DNA of 64,000 nt from Flavobacterium frigoritolerans (GTDB lineage: Bacteria > Bacteroidota > Bacteroidia > Flavobacteriales > Flavobacteriaceae). Shown piece by piece: positions 17,953 to 26,387 of the stretch (position 1 is its first letter; every line of letters starts with the position of its first letter). The translations under genes were made by a program, and so were the position numbers. The stretch is from assembly GCF_025847275.1 (NCBI RefSeq), contig NZ_JAOZEV010000001.1, positions 434,001 through 498,000 of the forward strand. The letters run 5' to 3'. The notes below the pieces were generated by a model, which saw only the letters and a list, made by a program, of their open reading frames with translations, searched no databases and was not told the DNA's origin.

Positions 17953-18414
17953 TTATATTATTGGTAAAACTGTTGTGCTCTTTACTTCGGATATTACAAA
18001 GACAGTATTGATTAAAGAAACTTCTGGCAAAACAGATAATTTCTTTTGATGAAATTGATGGTAGGATTCCATATCAGGAATGATAATTTTAAGCATATAA
18101 TCAAAATTTCCTGAAACATAATTACATTCTACAACTTCAGGTAAATTCAAAATAGATTGATTAAATCCTTCCGAAGTATCATACGTTTGTTTTGTGAGCG
18201 TTACCTGGCAATAAACCGTAAGATTATTCCCTAGTTTTTTCTTACTTAAAATAGACACATATTTCTCAATAACTCCCTCTCTTTCAAGACGTTTAACTCG
18301 GTCATGGACAGGCGTAAGAGACAAATTTATTTTATTTGCTATGTCCTTTAAAGTATGGCGCGCATCTTCTTGTAAAAGGCGTAGGATTTTTTTGTCAGTT
18401 TCGTCTAAAAGCAT
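17953..18414 (-). CDS. Lrp/AsnC family transcriptional regulator
   Basis: A 153-residue feast/famine regulator with an N-terminal helix-turn-helix (DKKILRLLQEDARHTLKDIA, then SLTPVHDRVKRLEREGVIEKY) and a C-terminal ligand-binding RAM domain (CNYVSGNFDYMLKIIIPDME). It is divergent from the alanine dehydrogenase gene across about 200 bp that contain AT-rich inverted repeats. It therefore probably controls ald, and perhaps itself, in response to alanine or another amino acid. This is an inference from position and from Lrp-ald pairs known in other bacteria. Confidence 0.92.
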   Translation of the reverse strand: MLLDETDKKILRLLQEDARHTLKDIANKINLSLTPVHDRVKRLEREGVIEKYVSILSKKKLGNNLTVYCQVTLTKQTYDTSEGFNQSILNLPEVVECNYVSGNFDYMLKIIIPDMESYHQFHQKKLSVLPEVSLINTVFVISEVKSTTVLPII

Positions 18415-18490
18415 AGTAAAAAGTGTTTCAAATAATTATTGATAATCAGTCATTTTTTCTTTTTACAGTCGTTAAATGCCTCTTAAAAAG

Positions 18491-18540
18491 AATATTTTTT
18501 TGTAAAAATATTAAATAAAAACAATATTTTCTTAATTATA
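18491..18540. promoter_or_regulatory. Candidate Lrp operators in the lrp-ald intergenic region
   Basis: AATATTTTT (18491-18499) and AAAAATATT (18504-18512) form a 9-bp perfect inverted repeat with a 4-nt spacer. A further AATATTTT follows at 18533-18540. The sites lie 32-80 bp upstream of the ald -7 element, a typical place for Lrp-type activation or autoregulation. No binding data are available. Confidence 0.4.
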
Positions 18541-18571
18541 ATCATAATATCAATAATATATTCTCTATATG

Positions 18572-18579
18572 TAGCTTTG
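18572..18579 (+). promoter_or_regulatory. -7 element of ald
   Basis: TAGCTTTG fits TAnnTTTG and lies 37 nt before the ald ATG. Confidence 0.6.
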
Positions 18580-18616
18580 TAAAACAAAATTAACAAAAAC
18601 AAAAAAAACTTAAGAA

Positions 18617-19735
18617 ATGATAATAGGTGTTCCAAAAGAAATCAAGAATAACGAAAACCGTGTAGCTGTTACACCAGCTGGGGTTTCTGAAATGAAAAAA
18701 CATGGTCATGTTGTTTACGTTCAAGCAACTGCAGGTTTAGGAAGCGGATTCAGTGATGAGGAGTACACTGCGGCTGGAGCTCAGGTTCTAGCAACTATTG
18801 AAGAAGTATATGCTATTGCTGAAATGATTATTAAAGTAAAAGAGCCTATTGCTTCTGAATATGATTTAATCAAAAAAGATCAATTATTATTTACATACTT
18901 TCACTTTGCTTCATCAGAGCCATTAACACATGCTATGATCGAAAAAGGAGCTGTATGTTTAGCTTACGAAACTGTTGAAAAAACAGATCGTAGTTTACCT
19001 TTATTAGTTCCAATGTCAGAAGTTGCTGGACGTATGTCTATCCAACAAGGAGCTAAATACCTTGAGAAGCCATTAAAAGGAAGAGGAATTCTTTTAGGCG
19101 GTGTTCCTGGTGTTCCTCCTGCTAAAGTATTAGTACTTGGTGGTGGAATCGTAGGTACTCAAGCTGCAAAAATGGCTGCTGGTTTAGGAGCTCAAGTTAC
19201 TATCATGGATGTAAGTTTAGCACGTCTACGTCATTTAGATGACATTATGCCTGCTAATGTAAATACAGAAATGTCTAATCACTATAATATCACTAAAGCA
19301 ATTGCTGATGCTGATTTAGTAGTTGGAGCTGTTTTAATTCCAGGAGCAAAAGCTCCACATTTAGTTACTCGTGATATGCTTAAATTAATGCGTCCAGGAA
19401 CTGTTGTTGTGGATGTTGCCGTTGACCAAGGTGGATGTATTGAAACTTGTACACCAACAACTCACGAAAACCCAACTTTTATTATTGATGATATTGTACA
19501 TTACTGTGTGGCTAATATGCCTGGAGCTGTACCTTACACATCTACACTTGCTTTAACAAATGCTACTCTTCCTTATGCTTTACAATTGGCTAACAAAGGA
19601 TGGCAAAAAGCATGTAATGAAAATGAAGAATTGAGAAAAGGTTTAAATATTGCAAATGGAAAAATTCTTTACAAAGGAGTTGCCGAAGCTTGGAATCTTC
19701 CTTATAATGAAGAATTAGTGTTAGCAAACATATAA
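18617..19735 (+). CDS. ald: Alanine dehydrogenase
   Basis: A 372-residue NAD-dependent enzyme interconverting L-alanine and pyruvate plus ammonia. The N-terminus GVPKEIKNNENRVAVTPAGV is diagnostic of the alanine dehydrogenase/transhydrogenase family. The nucleotide site is LVLGGGIVGTQAAKMAAG. The VVDVAVDQGGCIETC segment and the length match Ald. It is divergent from an Lrp-type regulator and convergent with an amino acid permease, which together look like an alanine uptake and use module. The shared terminator is a perfect palindrome. Confidence 0.97.
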   Translation: MIIGVPKEIKNNENRVAVTPAGVSEMKKHGHVVYVQATAGLGSGFSDEEYTAAGAQVLATIEEVYAIAEMIIKVKEPIASEYDLIKKDQLLFTYFHFASSEPLTHAMIEKGAVCLAYETVEKTDRSLPLLVPMSEVAGRMSIQQGAKYLEKPLKGRGILLGGVPGVPPAKVLVLGGGIVGTQAAKMAAGLGAQVTIMDVSLARLRHLDDIMPANVNTEMSNHYNITKAIADADLVVGAVLIPGAKAPHLVTRDMLKLMRPGTVVVDVAVDQGGCIETCTPTTHENPTFIIDDIVHYCVANMPGAVPYTSTLALTNATLPYALQLANKGWQKACNENEELRKGLNIANGKILYKGVAEAWNLPYNEELVLANI

Positions 19736-19767
19736 TTGCTAGCATTATAACAAGTGCTTACTACACT

Positions 19768-19799
19768 AGAAAACCCGTCATATGACGGGTTTTCTGTTT
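19768..19799. terminator. Bidirectional terminator between ald and the permease
   Basis: A perfect 28-bp palindrome (19768-19795) with arm AGAAAACCCGTCAT, T-rich on both exits. It terminates both converging genes. Confidence 0.92.
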
Positions 19800-19864
19800 T
19801 TATACAAATTTATTTCAGTTCGATTTTAGTTTTAAATTTTAATTAAAACAAACTTTACCTTTTA

Positions 19865-21274
19865 TTACTCTTTCGGCTTGGTCAAATAATATACTGGAAT
19901 TCCTGTTAGCATAATTAATACTCCCCAACCACAAGTAGAGAATTTGGTAAGCAACAAACAAATACATATTGCCGACGCTACTACAATATACAAGATTGGC
20001 AGGAACGGATAGCCAAAAGCTTTATAAGGTCTTTCTGCATTTGGCATTTTTTTACGCAAAATAAAGATTCCGTAAATAGTCAAAATATAAAAGATCAAAA
20101 CAATGATAATTACAAAATCAAGTAAGTCTCCATACTTTCCTGTCAAGCATAAAGCCGAAGCCCAAATACATTGTGCCCATAAAGCCCAAGCAGGAACACT
20201 CGACTCATTTAAGACTGCTGCTTTCTTAAAAAACAAACCATCCTTAGCCATTGTATAATACACTCTGGCACCTGCCATAATTAATCCATTATTACAAGCA
20301 AAAGTCGAAATCATAATCATAATTGCAATGATTAATGTTCCAATATTTCCAAAAATATATTGTGATGCTACAACTGCTACTCTATCTGATTTTGCTGTAG
20401 CTATTTCATCCAAAGGAATAACTGCCAAATACATTAGATTAGTTAGAACATAGATAATCGTAACTATAAAGGTTCCTAGAAACAAACTAAAGCCTACATT
20501 GCGTTTTGGATTTTTAATTTCACCAGCAATAAAAGTCACCCCATTCCAGGCATCACTAGAAAACAAGGATCCAACCATAGCAGCCGAAATACCTGTAATT
20601 AATGCTGTTCCTCCAATTGGGAACCAAGATTTAGTATCTGTATCAAAAGCTCGTGTTGACCAAGCATCTGCCCAATTTGCATCCCAAATAGAAGCTTTAG
20701 CGCCTAGTGTTAATCCGAAAACAATCAATCCTAAAAGCGATAAAATTTTAATGATCGTTAAAACTGTCTGCAATATTTTACTGTTTTTAACTCCACGACT
20801 ATTAATATACGTTAAGAAAACAATCGTAACAATAGAAACCAATTGAGCCGCATTTAAACGGAAAGCACCAATCTCAAAAAGTATATTCTCATCGCTAAAT
20901 GGCTCATAAAGATAAGCTGCGAATTTTGCAAAAGCTACACCTACAGCTGCAATTGTACCTGTTTGGATAACTGCAAAAAAGCTCCATCCGTACAGAAAAG
21001 CTATTAATTTGTTGTAAGCCTCTTTTAAATAAACATACTGCCCTCCTGCTTTTGGAAACATAGCACTTAGCTCTCCATAACTCACTGCTGCTATAACTGT
21101 AATTAATCCCGAAATCAGCCAAATCATAGTTAGCCAACCAGCAGAACCCACTTGTCGAGCAATATCGGCACTCACAATAAATATTCCTGAGCCTATCATG
21201 GATCCAACTACTAGCATAGTTCCATCCAATAATCCGAGTTCTCTTTTAAAATCTTCTGGTTTGTTTTCTTGCAT
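19865..21274 (-). CDS. APC-family amino acid permease
   Basis: A 469-residue inner-membrane transporter with about 12 hydrophobic helices. It begins with the APC TM1 motif LDGTMLVVGSMIGSGIFIVS, whose GSMIGSGIF unwound helix binds the substrate amine. A second marker is AMFPKAGGQYVYLKEAY. It resembles LAT-type and neutral amino acid exchangers or symporters. The substrate is unknown; its position convergent to ald suggests alanine or another neutral amino acid. Its long upstream region carries a 17-bp inverted repeat (21333-21444). Confidence 0.9.
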   Translation of the reverse strand: MQENKPEDFKRELGLLDGTMLVVGSMIGSGIFIVSADIARQVGSAGWLTMIWLISGLITVIAAVSYGELSAMFPKAGGQYVYLKEAYNKLIAFLYGWSFFAVIQTGTIAAVGVAFAKFAAYLYEPFSDENILFEIGAFRLNAAQLVSIVTIVFLTYINSRGVKNSKILQTVLTIIKILSLLGLIVFGLTLGAKASIWDANWADAWSTRAFDTDTKSWFPIGGTALITGISAAMVGSLFSSDAWNGVTFIAGEIKNPKRNVGFSLFLGTFIVTIIYVLTNLMYLAVIPLDEIATAKSDRVAVVASQYIFGNIGTLIIAIMIMISTFACNNGLIMAGARVYYTMAKDGLFFKKAAVLNESSVPAWALWAQCIWASALCLTGKYGDLLDFVIIIVLIFYILTIYGIFILRKKMPNAERPYKAFGYPFLPILYIVVASAICICLLLTKFSTCGWGVLIMLTGIPVYYLTKPKE

Positions 21275-21755
21275 ATATTTTGGTTTTTGGTTAGCTAAAG
21301 ATATACTTTTTTTGGAAATCTTAGTTTTTAGATCATTGATTTTTAGATTATACCACAGTCTTAATCTTTAGTTTTAATAACATCTTCAAGCAGAGTAAAG
21401 CCTAAGCTATTTTTATTTACAATACAAAATCTAAAAATCAATGAATAATCTCTTTCGCTATTATTCTTTTCAGCATCCAAAAACTTAATCACAAGATAAC
21501 TAATACTTTACCATCAATTATTTTAAAAAAAATAATTTCGTTTAATAATATAAGAAAAAGACAAAATCATGTAATCTCCTTATAAATGAACAAATTAACT
21601 TTACATTAAAGACCCTTCAAAAATAATTTATTGAGTCGTTTAGCAATACCAATTATCAATATGTACTATTAATTTAGCTTTTAGCTCTATTGATTTTTGA
21701 GTTACCATTTATTCTTTTTTAACTAAAAATAAGTTTAATCAATAATATTTTTACC
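21275..21755. other. AT-rich spacer between the permease and glycosyltransferase genes
   Basis: 481 bp without a gene, between divergent genes. The clear structure is the 17-bp perfect inverted repeat at 21333-21349/21428-21444. No perfect TAnnTTTG was found on either strand. Confidence 0.6.
21333..21444. repeat. 17-bp perfect inverted repeat with 78-nt spacer
   Basis: Left arm TCATTGATTTTTAGATT (21333-21349); the right arm (21428-21444) is its exact reverse complement. It could be the base of a long hairpin in the permease 5' leader or a remnant of a small inverted-repeat element. No target-site duplication is obvious. Confidence 0.6.
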
Positions 21756-22856
21756 ATGAAAATCTTAAAAAGCATAAACATAATACGTCGCAATTTAATG
21801 CACCGCTTAACCAAAAATGTTGGTAACTCAACACTCAATAAGAAAGGCAACCCAATCTCTAAAACCGAAATTAAAAGAGTATTAATTTCCAGACCAAATG
21901 CCCGATTAGGAAACCTTTTATTAATTACTCCACTATTAGAAGAAGTCATAAACACATTCCCTGGGTGCAAAATAGATTTATTCGTAAAAGGAAACTTAGC
22001 TCCTATCTTATTCGAAAACTATGATAATGTCAATAAAATAATCCAATTACCTAGAAAACCTTTTAAGAATTTACTTCAATATATTAAAGTCTGGATATCT
22101 CTCCGAAAAAAACAATATGACATTGCAATTAATGTCGATAAAAATTCTTCATCTGGAAGACTTTCGGTCAAGTTTTCAAATTCAAAATTCAAATTCTTTG
22201 GTGATCCTACTACCGAAGACATTCAATTAAAATATAACGATTATGCGCATATTGCAAAATACCCTGTATATAACTTCAGGAGCTATTTAAGTGCAATCAA
22301 CATTGCTCCTAACAACACTCCAATTGGTGCTCTAAATCTCAAATTAAGTAGTTCTGAAATTATTGAAGGAAAAAAAACATTAACCAATTTAGTCAATAAC
22401 GATAAAAAAACACTTTGTATATATACCTATGCAACAGGTGACAAATGTTATTCGGAATTGTGGTGGGGGAAATTCTATAAAAGATTAAAAACCAAATACC
22501 CCAACCATAATATTATTGAAATTTTACCTATCGAAAATGTCTCGCAAATAGGTTTTAAAGCCACTCATTTTTATAGTAAAGATATTCGTAAAATCGGCGC
22601 ATTAATCGCAAACACCGAAGCTTTTATTGGAGCTGATTGCGGAATCATGCACTTAGCAAGTTCCGTACAAACATCTACAATTGGGTTATTTTCTATTAGT
22701 GAACAAAAAAAATACGAACCTTACTACAATAATAGTATAGCCATAAACACTAACAAAACTTCTATTTTGCAATCTATCAAAATCATAACATACATGATTA
22801 GTCATAACTTATCACTTCGAGTTACCACTACATCAACAATTATAGCTTTATATTAA
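21756..22856 (+). CDS. Glycosyltransferase family 9, heptosyltransferase-like
   Basis: A 366-residue GT-B fold enzyme. The N-terminal domain starts with VLISRPNARLGNLLLITPLL, the GT9 acceptor-side motif. The C-terminal domain has EAFIGADCGIMHLASSVQT, the nucleotide-sugar site. The family transfers heptose, or in Bacteroidota other sugars, to lipid A-core. It is a lone gene rather than part of a polysaccharide cluster, very AT-rich and Lys/Asn-rich, with a long basic N-terminal stretch before the domain. The donor sugar is unknown. Confidence 0.85.
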   Translation: MKILKSINIIRRNLMHRLTKNVGNSTLNKKGNPISKTEIKRVLISRPNARLGNLLLITPLLEEVINTFPGCKIDLFVKGNLAPILFENYDNVNKIIQLPRKPFKNLLQYIKVWISLRKKQYDIAINVDKNSSSGRLSVKFSNSKFKFFGDPTTEDIQLKYNDYAHIAKYPVYNFRSYLSAINIAPNNTPIGALNLKLSSSEIIEGKKTLTNLVNNDKKTLCIYTYATGDKCYSELWWGKFYKRLKTKYPNHNIIEILPIENVSQIGFKATHFYSKDIRKIGALIANTEAFIGADCGIMHLASSVQTSTIGLFSISEQKKYEPYYNNSIAINTNKTSILQSIKIITYMISHNLSLRVTTTSTIIALY

Positions 22857-22948
22857 ATAAAGTTCTGGATTTTAGTAACTATATTAAATTTTAATCGTCT
22901 ATTACTAATATATGCTTATAATATAGTAACCAAAAATCATCAATCATC

Positions 22949-24421
22949 ATGAAAAAAAATTCAAATCACTCTTTATCTAAAGTGCTTATTTTTAGTGTTC
23001 TTTTTCAATTCATCTTAGTAAACACAAACTTTGCACAAACCAAGGCCGACAAAATAAATGAACTACTAAGCTTATATTCAAAATACGATCAGTTTACAGG
23101 AACTGCACTTGTAACAGAAAATAGCCAGATTATTTACAAAAAAGGCTTTGGATTAGCCAATATGGAATGGGGAATTCCCAACCAACCTAATACAAAATTC
23201 AGATTGGGTTCTATTACTAAACAATTCACTGCACTATCAATACTCCAACTAGTTGAACAAGGAAAACTCCAACTAGATGTTCCAATATCTACTTATCTTC
23301 CTAACTACTCTAAAACCAATGGCGATAAAATAACTATTCATCAATTACTAACACACACATCAGGCATACCTAATTACACTTCATTTCCTAATTTTTTTCC
23401 AGATGTTAGTAGGAACCCCTATACACCAGAAGCTTTTATAAAAACATTCGCCGATTTACCGCTTCAATTCAAACCAGGAGAAAAATTTACTTACAGCAAC
23501 TCTGGCTATTTTGTATTGGGTTATATAATAGAAAAAGTTACTGGAAAAACATATGAGCAATACCTACAAGAAAACATTTTCACCCCACTTAAAATGACTA
23601 ATTCTGGATATGATCATCATAGCGTCATTTTAGAAAATAGAGCCACCGGATATGAAAGAAATGGAAAAGCCTATGTAAACTCGCGTTATATAGACATGTC
23701 TATTCCTTACGCTGCTGGTTCTCTATATTCGACTGTAGAAGATTTATATTTATGGGATCAAGCCCTTTATACTGAAAAACTTTTATCGACTAAATATAGA
23801 GATCTATTATTTGGAAAATATATTCCTGCAGGACCTCCATCTTATTACGGATATGGCTGGTCTATTGAAGATGTTAACATTGGGAAATCAGACGAGAAAG
23901 TGCAAATTATCGAACATGGTGGAGGAATAAATGGTTTCAATACATTAATTACCCGAATTCCATCATCTAAAGACCTGATAGTCTTACTAAATAATACTGG
24001 CGGAGCTAGCCTTAATGAAATGTGTAAAGCTATAAGAGCAATTTTATATGATAAACCATATGACATGCCTAAAAGATCTAGCGCTTATGCTTTTTTAGAT
24101 GTTATTAAATCTCAAGGACTAGAGGCGGGATTAGCAAAACTAAAAGAGCTCAACAAATCTGATGAATATGCTATAAAGGAAAACGAAATGAACAGTGCCG
24201 GATATCAATTATTACAGTCAGGAAAGACTAAAGAAGCTATAGCTGTTTTTAAAATAAATGTCGATACTTTTCCTCAATCTGGAAATGCATATGACAGCTT
24301 AGGTGAAGCTTATTTAAAAGATGGGAATAAAAAACTTGCCATTACAAACTATAAAAAGTCATTACAATTTGATCCAAAAAATGGAAATGCAAAAAAGGTA
24401 TTAGAAGAAATATCTAAATAA
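22949..24421 (+). CDS. Secreted beta-lactamase-related serine hydrolase with C-terminal TPRs
   Basis: A 490-residue protein with a signal peptide (cleavage near residue 30, NTNFAQ) and a class C beta-lactamase/DD-peptidase fold. The S-x-x-K is SITK (S88-K91), the Y-x-N is FTYSNSGYF, and the third box is IIEHGGGINGF. The last 90 or so residues form about two tetratricopeptide repeats (KTKEAIAVFKINVDTFPQSG; KLAITNYKKSLQFDPKNGN). Such proteins are usually esterases or D-peptidases rather than true beta-lactamases. A terminator follows at 24446-24478. Confidence 0.88.
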   Translation: MKKNSNHSLSKVLIFSVLFQFILVNTNFAQTKADKINELLSLYSKYDQFTGTALVTENSQIIYKKGFGLANMEWGIPNQPNTKFRLGSITKQFTALSILQLVEQGKLQLDVPISTYLPNYSKTNGDKITIHQLLTHTSGIPNYTSFPNFFPDVSRNPYTPEAFIKTFADLPLQFKPGEKFTYSNSGYFVLGYIIEKVTGKTYEQYLQENIFTPLKMTNSGYDHHSVILENRATGYERNGKAYVNSRYIDMSIPYAAGSLYSTVEDLYLWDQALYTEKLLSTKYRDLLFGKYIPAGPPSYYGYGWSIEDVNIGKSDEKVQIIEHGGGINGFNTLITRIPSSKDLIVLLNNTGGASLNEMCKAIRAILYDKPYDMPKRSSAYAFLDVIKSQGLEAGLAKLKELNKSDEYAIKENEMNSAGYQLLQSGKTKEAIAVFKINVDTFPQSGNAYDSLGEAYLKDGNKKLAITNYKKSLQFDPKNGNAKKVLEEISK

Positions 24422-24445
24422 CACCTTTAATAAACTTATTAGAAC

Positions 24446-24480
24446 AACCGTAATTTTGTCAAATTGCGGTTTTGTTTTAT
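24446..24480 (+). terminator. Terminator of the serine hydrolase gene
   Basis: AACCGTAATTT pairs with AAATTGCGGTT around loop TGTC (one G-T pair), followed by TTGTTTT. Confidence 0.8.
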
Positions 24481-24493
24481 AAAACAAAAAACT

Positions 24494-24859
24494 ATGACAA
24501 CTTCAAAACCCAAAAATATTGATGAATACATTACTAATTTCCCATCTGAGATTCAGGAAATACTAGAACAAGTTCGACAGACAATAAAAAAGGCTGCTCC
24601 AGATGCTAAAGAAAAACTAAGCTATGCCATTCCTACTTTTACTCTTAATAGAAACTTAGTTCACTTTGCGGCTTTCAAGAATCATATTGGTTTTTATGCA
24701 ATGCCCTCGGGTAACAAAGCTTTTCAAGAAGAACTATCTGCCTATAAATCAGGAAAAGGTTCAATTCAATTCCCATTAGACAAACCTATCCCCTTGAATT
24801 TAATAACTAAGATTGTAAAATTTCGGGTTGAAGAAAATTTAGAAAAAATAAAAAAGTAG
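24494..24859 (+). CDS. DUF1801 (YdhG-like) protein
   Basis: A 121-residue small cytoplasmic protein. The markers IDEYITNFPSEIQEILEQVR, APDAKEKLSYAIPTFTLN and GFYAMPSGNKAF are those of the DUF1801/YdhG family (sometimes called iron chaperone-like or YdeI-related). Function is not established. The start is MTTSKPKN; a start 10 codons upstream would overlap the terminator tail of the previous gene. It is convergent with the LysM endopeptidase gene. Confidence 0.85.
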   Translation: MTTSKPKNIDEYITNFPSEIQEILEQVRQTIKKAAPDAKEKLSYAIPTFTLNRNLVHFAAFKNHIGFYAMPSGNKAFQEELSAYKSGKGSIQFPLDKPIPLNLITKIVKFRVEENLEKIKK

Positions 24860-24913
24860 TTTTTTTTAACTGAAAAACTTTTAAATAATCTCAAATATAT
24901 TTTAGAGGATATC

Positions 24914-26143
24914 TTATTCCAAAACGCGATTAACTTGTGTAAAGTTTCTTTCGTAATATGCCTCTTTTGTAGATGAAACTATAACCCCACGATGAACTGA
25001 AGAATGAATAAATTTGATTTCACCATCGTTAGCTTCTATTACCATTCCAACATGATTTATCTGACGTCTCCCATTTGTTTTAAAGAAGATTAGGTCTCCT
25101 TTTTTTGCTTCTTCTGAAGCAATTTTAACTCCAACACGAGATTGTTCAATAGAACTTCTAGGTAACTTAATATCAAAACTACCAAATGTTGTTACCATCA
25201 AACCTGAACAATCAAAACCTGATCTGGTTGTTCCTCCTGAGCGATAACGCACACCTACATTTTCAGTAGCATTTAAAACCAATTGGTTTAATAAATCTGA
25301 ATCATGAGTAAACTTTACGTTTGCCGTTGTTGCAGTATCTTTAGTAACTGCCGTTGCTACTGCTGTAGCAGTATTATCTATTGAAGTTTTAGCCTCTTCT
25401 TGCACATCTTTCTTCACATAACTACTTGAAGGATGAATTTTCAAAACTGAACCAACTGGTAATTTCTTTTTTATAAATGGATTTTGTTTTTCTAATTCTG
25501 CAACTGTAAGTCCAAATTCCTTTGCAATTGCATATTTAGTTTCTTTAGGCAAAACCTCTCGTACAATTTCAGTCTCTATAGCTTTTTCGATTATCTCTGG
25601 CTGAGGTGTAGCAACTATTACATTTTCTGTTTCAACCGATTTAGAACCTGCTATTATGATTGGCTTTGCATTTGCCGGAATTATAATTTGCTGTCCTATT
25701 TTAAGCCCTTCGCTTTCTAATTTTGGATTGGCTTTTTTTAATTCATCGACTGTAAGTTGGTATTGTTTTGAAATTCCGTACAATGTTTCTTTTGCTAGAA
25801 TTTCATGAGTAGTAGTTTCTTGATTACTCGTTGTAGTAGTCGAATTATTTGAATTGCTTTTACTACTTGCAATTACTTCTTTTTCTTTTGTCTTCGTTTT
25901 TGTTGCTTTATCTTTATTGGCAACATTTTTCTCTGAACTTGGAATTAGCAAAATTGAATTTAGTTTCAATAACTTGCTTGCCTTAGGATTTAAATCCAGA
26001 ATATCTTTTACTTTTACATTATATCTTTTTGCTATTACGCTAACATTCTCTCCTTTAGAAATTTTATGCTTGATATATTTTTCTTGTGAAAAAACACCAA
26101 AACTAAAAAAAAACAATGCTAATACTAATACAAAACTTTTCAT
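24914..26143 (-). CDS. Secreted LysM-NlpC/P60 peptidoglycan endopeptidase
   Basis: A 409-residue protein: signal peptide (VLALFFFSFGVFSQ), then three LysM-like modules (about 23-70 KHKISKGENVSVIAKRYNVK; about 110-160 ETLYGISKQYQLTV; about 190-240 ETKYAIAKEFGLTV). A low-complexity Ser/Thr/Ala linker leads to a C-terminal NlpC/P60 domain with catalytic Cys in SGFDCSGLM and His in INHVGMVIEA. It should cut peptide stems in the cell wall. It resembles the hydrolases used for wall remodelling at division or growth. It is monocistronic. Confidence 0.92.
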   Translation of the reverse strand: MKSFVLVLALFFFSFGVFSQEKYIKHKISKGENVSVIAKRYNVKVKDILDLNPKASKLLKLNSILLIPSSEKNVANKDKATKTKTKEKEVIASSKSNSNNSTTTTSNQETTTHEILAKETLYGISKQYQLTVDELKKANPKLESEGLKIGQQIIIPANAKPIIIAGSKSVETENVIVATPQPEIIEKAIETEIVREVLPKETKYAIAKEFGLTVAELEKQNPFIKKKLPVGSVLKIHPSSSYVKKDVQEEAKTSIDNTATAVATAVTKDTATTANVKFTHDSDLLNQLVLNATENVGVRYRSGGTTRSGFDCSGLMVTTFGSFDIKLPRSSIEQSRVGVKIASEEAKKGDLIFFKTNGRRQINHVGMVIEANDGEIKFIHSSVHRGVIVSSTKEAYYERNFTQVNRVLE

Positions 26144-26387
26144 TCTTATTCAAATTACATTCGCAGATTCTATTTAATTCATTTAAAAAAATCAAAAAAC
26201 AACAATCCAATTACTTAAAAAGCTAATTTAACTTTTTAAACTAAAAATCACTAATTTTTAACAACTCTTTATATTCAAATTAACAAATTCCGCATAAAAC
26301 ATAATCGTTCTATATTAATTCAATTATTTTTTACTAAAAAATAGCATTACTTTTAAACAAAGAATAACCTTTTAAAATAAAGTCATC

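Noticed and set aside
18572..18616. Riboswitch in the ald leader
   Set aside because: The leader from the predicted start to ATG is only about 30 nt, too short for a known aptamer.
22949..24421. Antibiotic-resistance beta-lactamase
   Set aside because: The S-x-x-K, Y-x-N and HGG boxes are those of the broad serine hydrolase/DD-peptidase group and the TPR tail is not found in resistance enzymes.
24860..24913. Terminator between DUF1801 and the LysM gene
   Set aside because: The only pairing is a weak A/T stem (AGTTTT/AAAACT) without G-C support.
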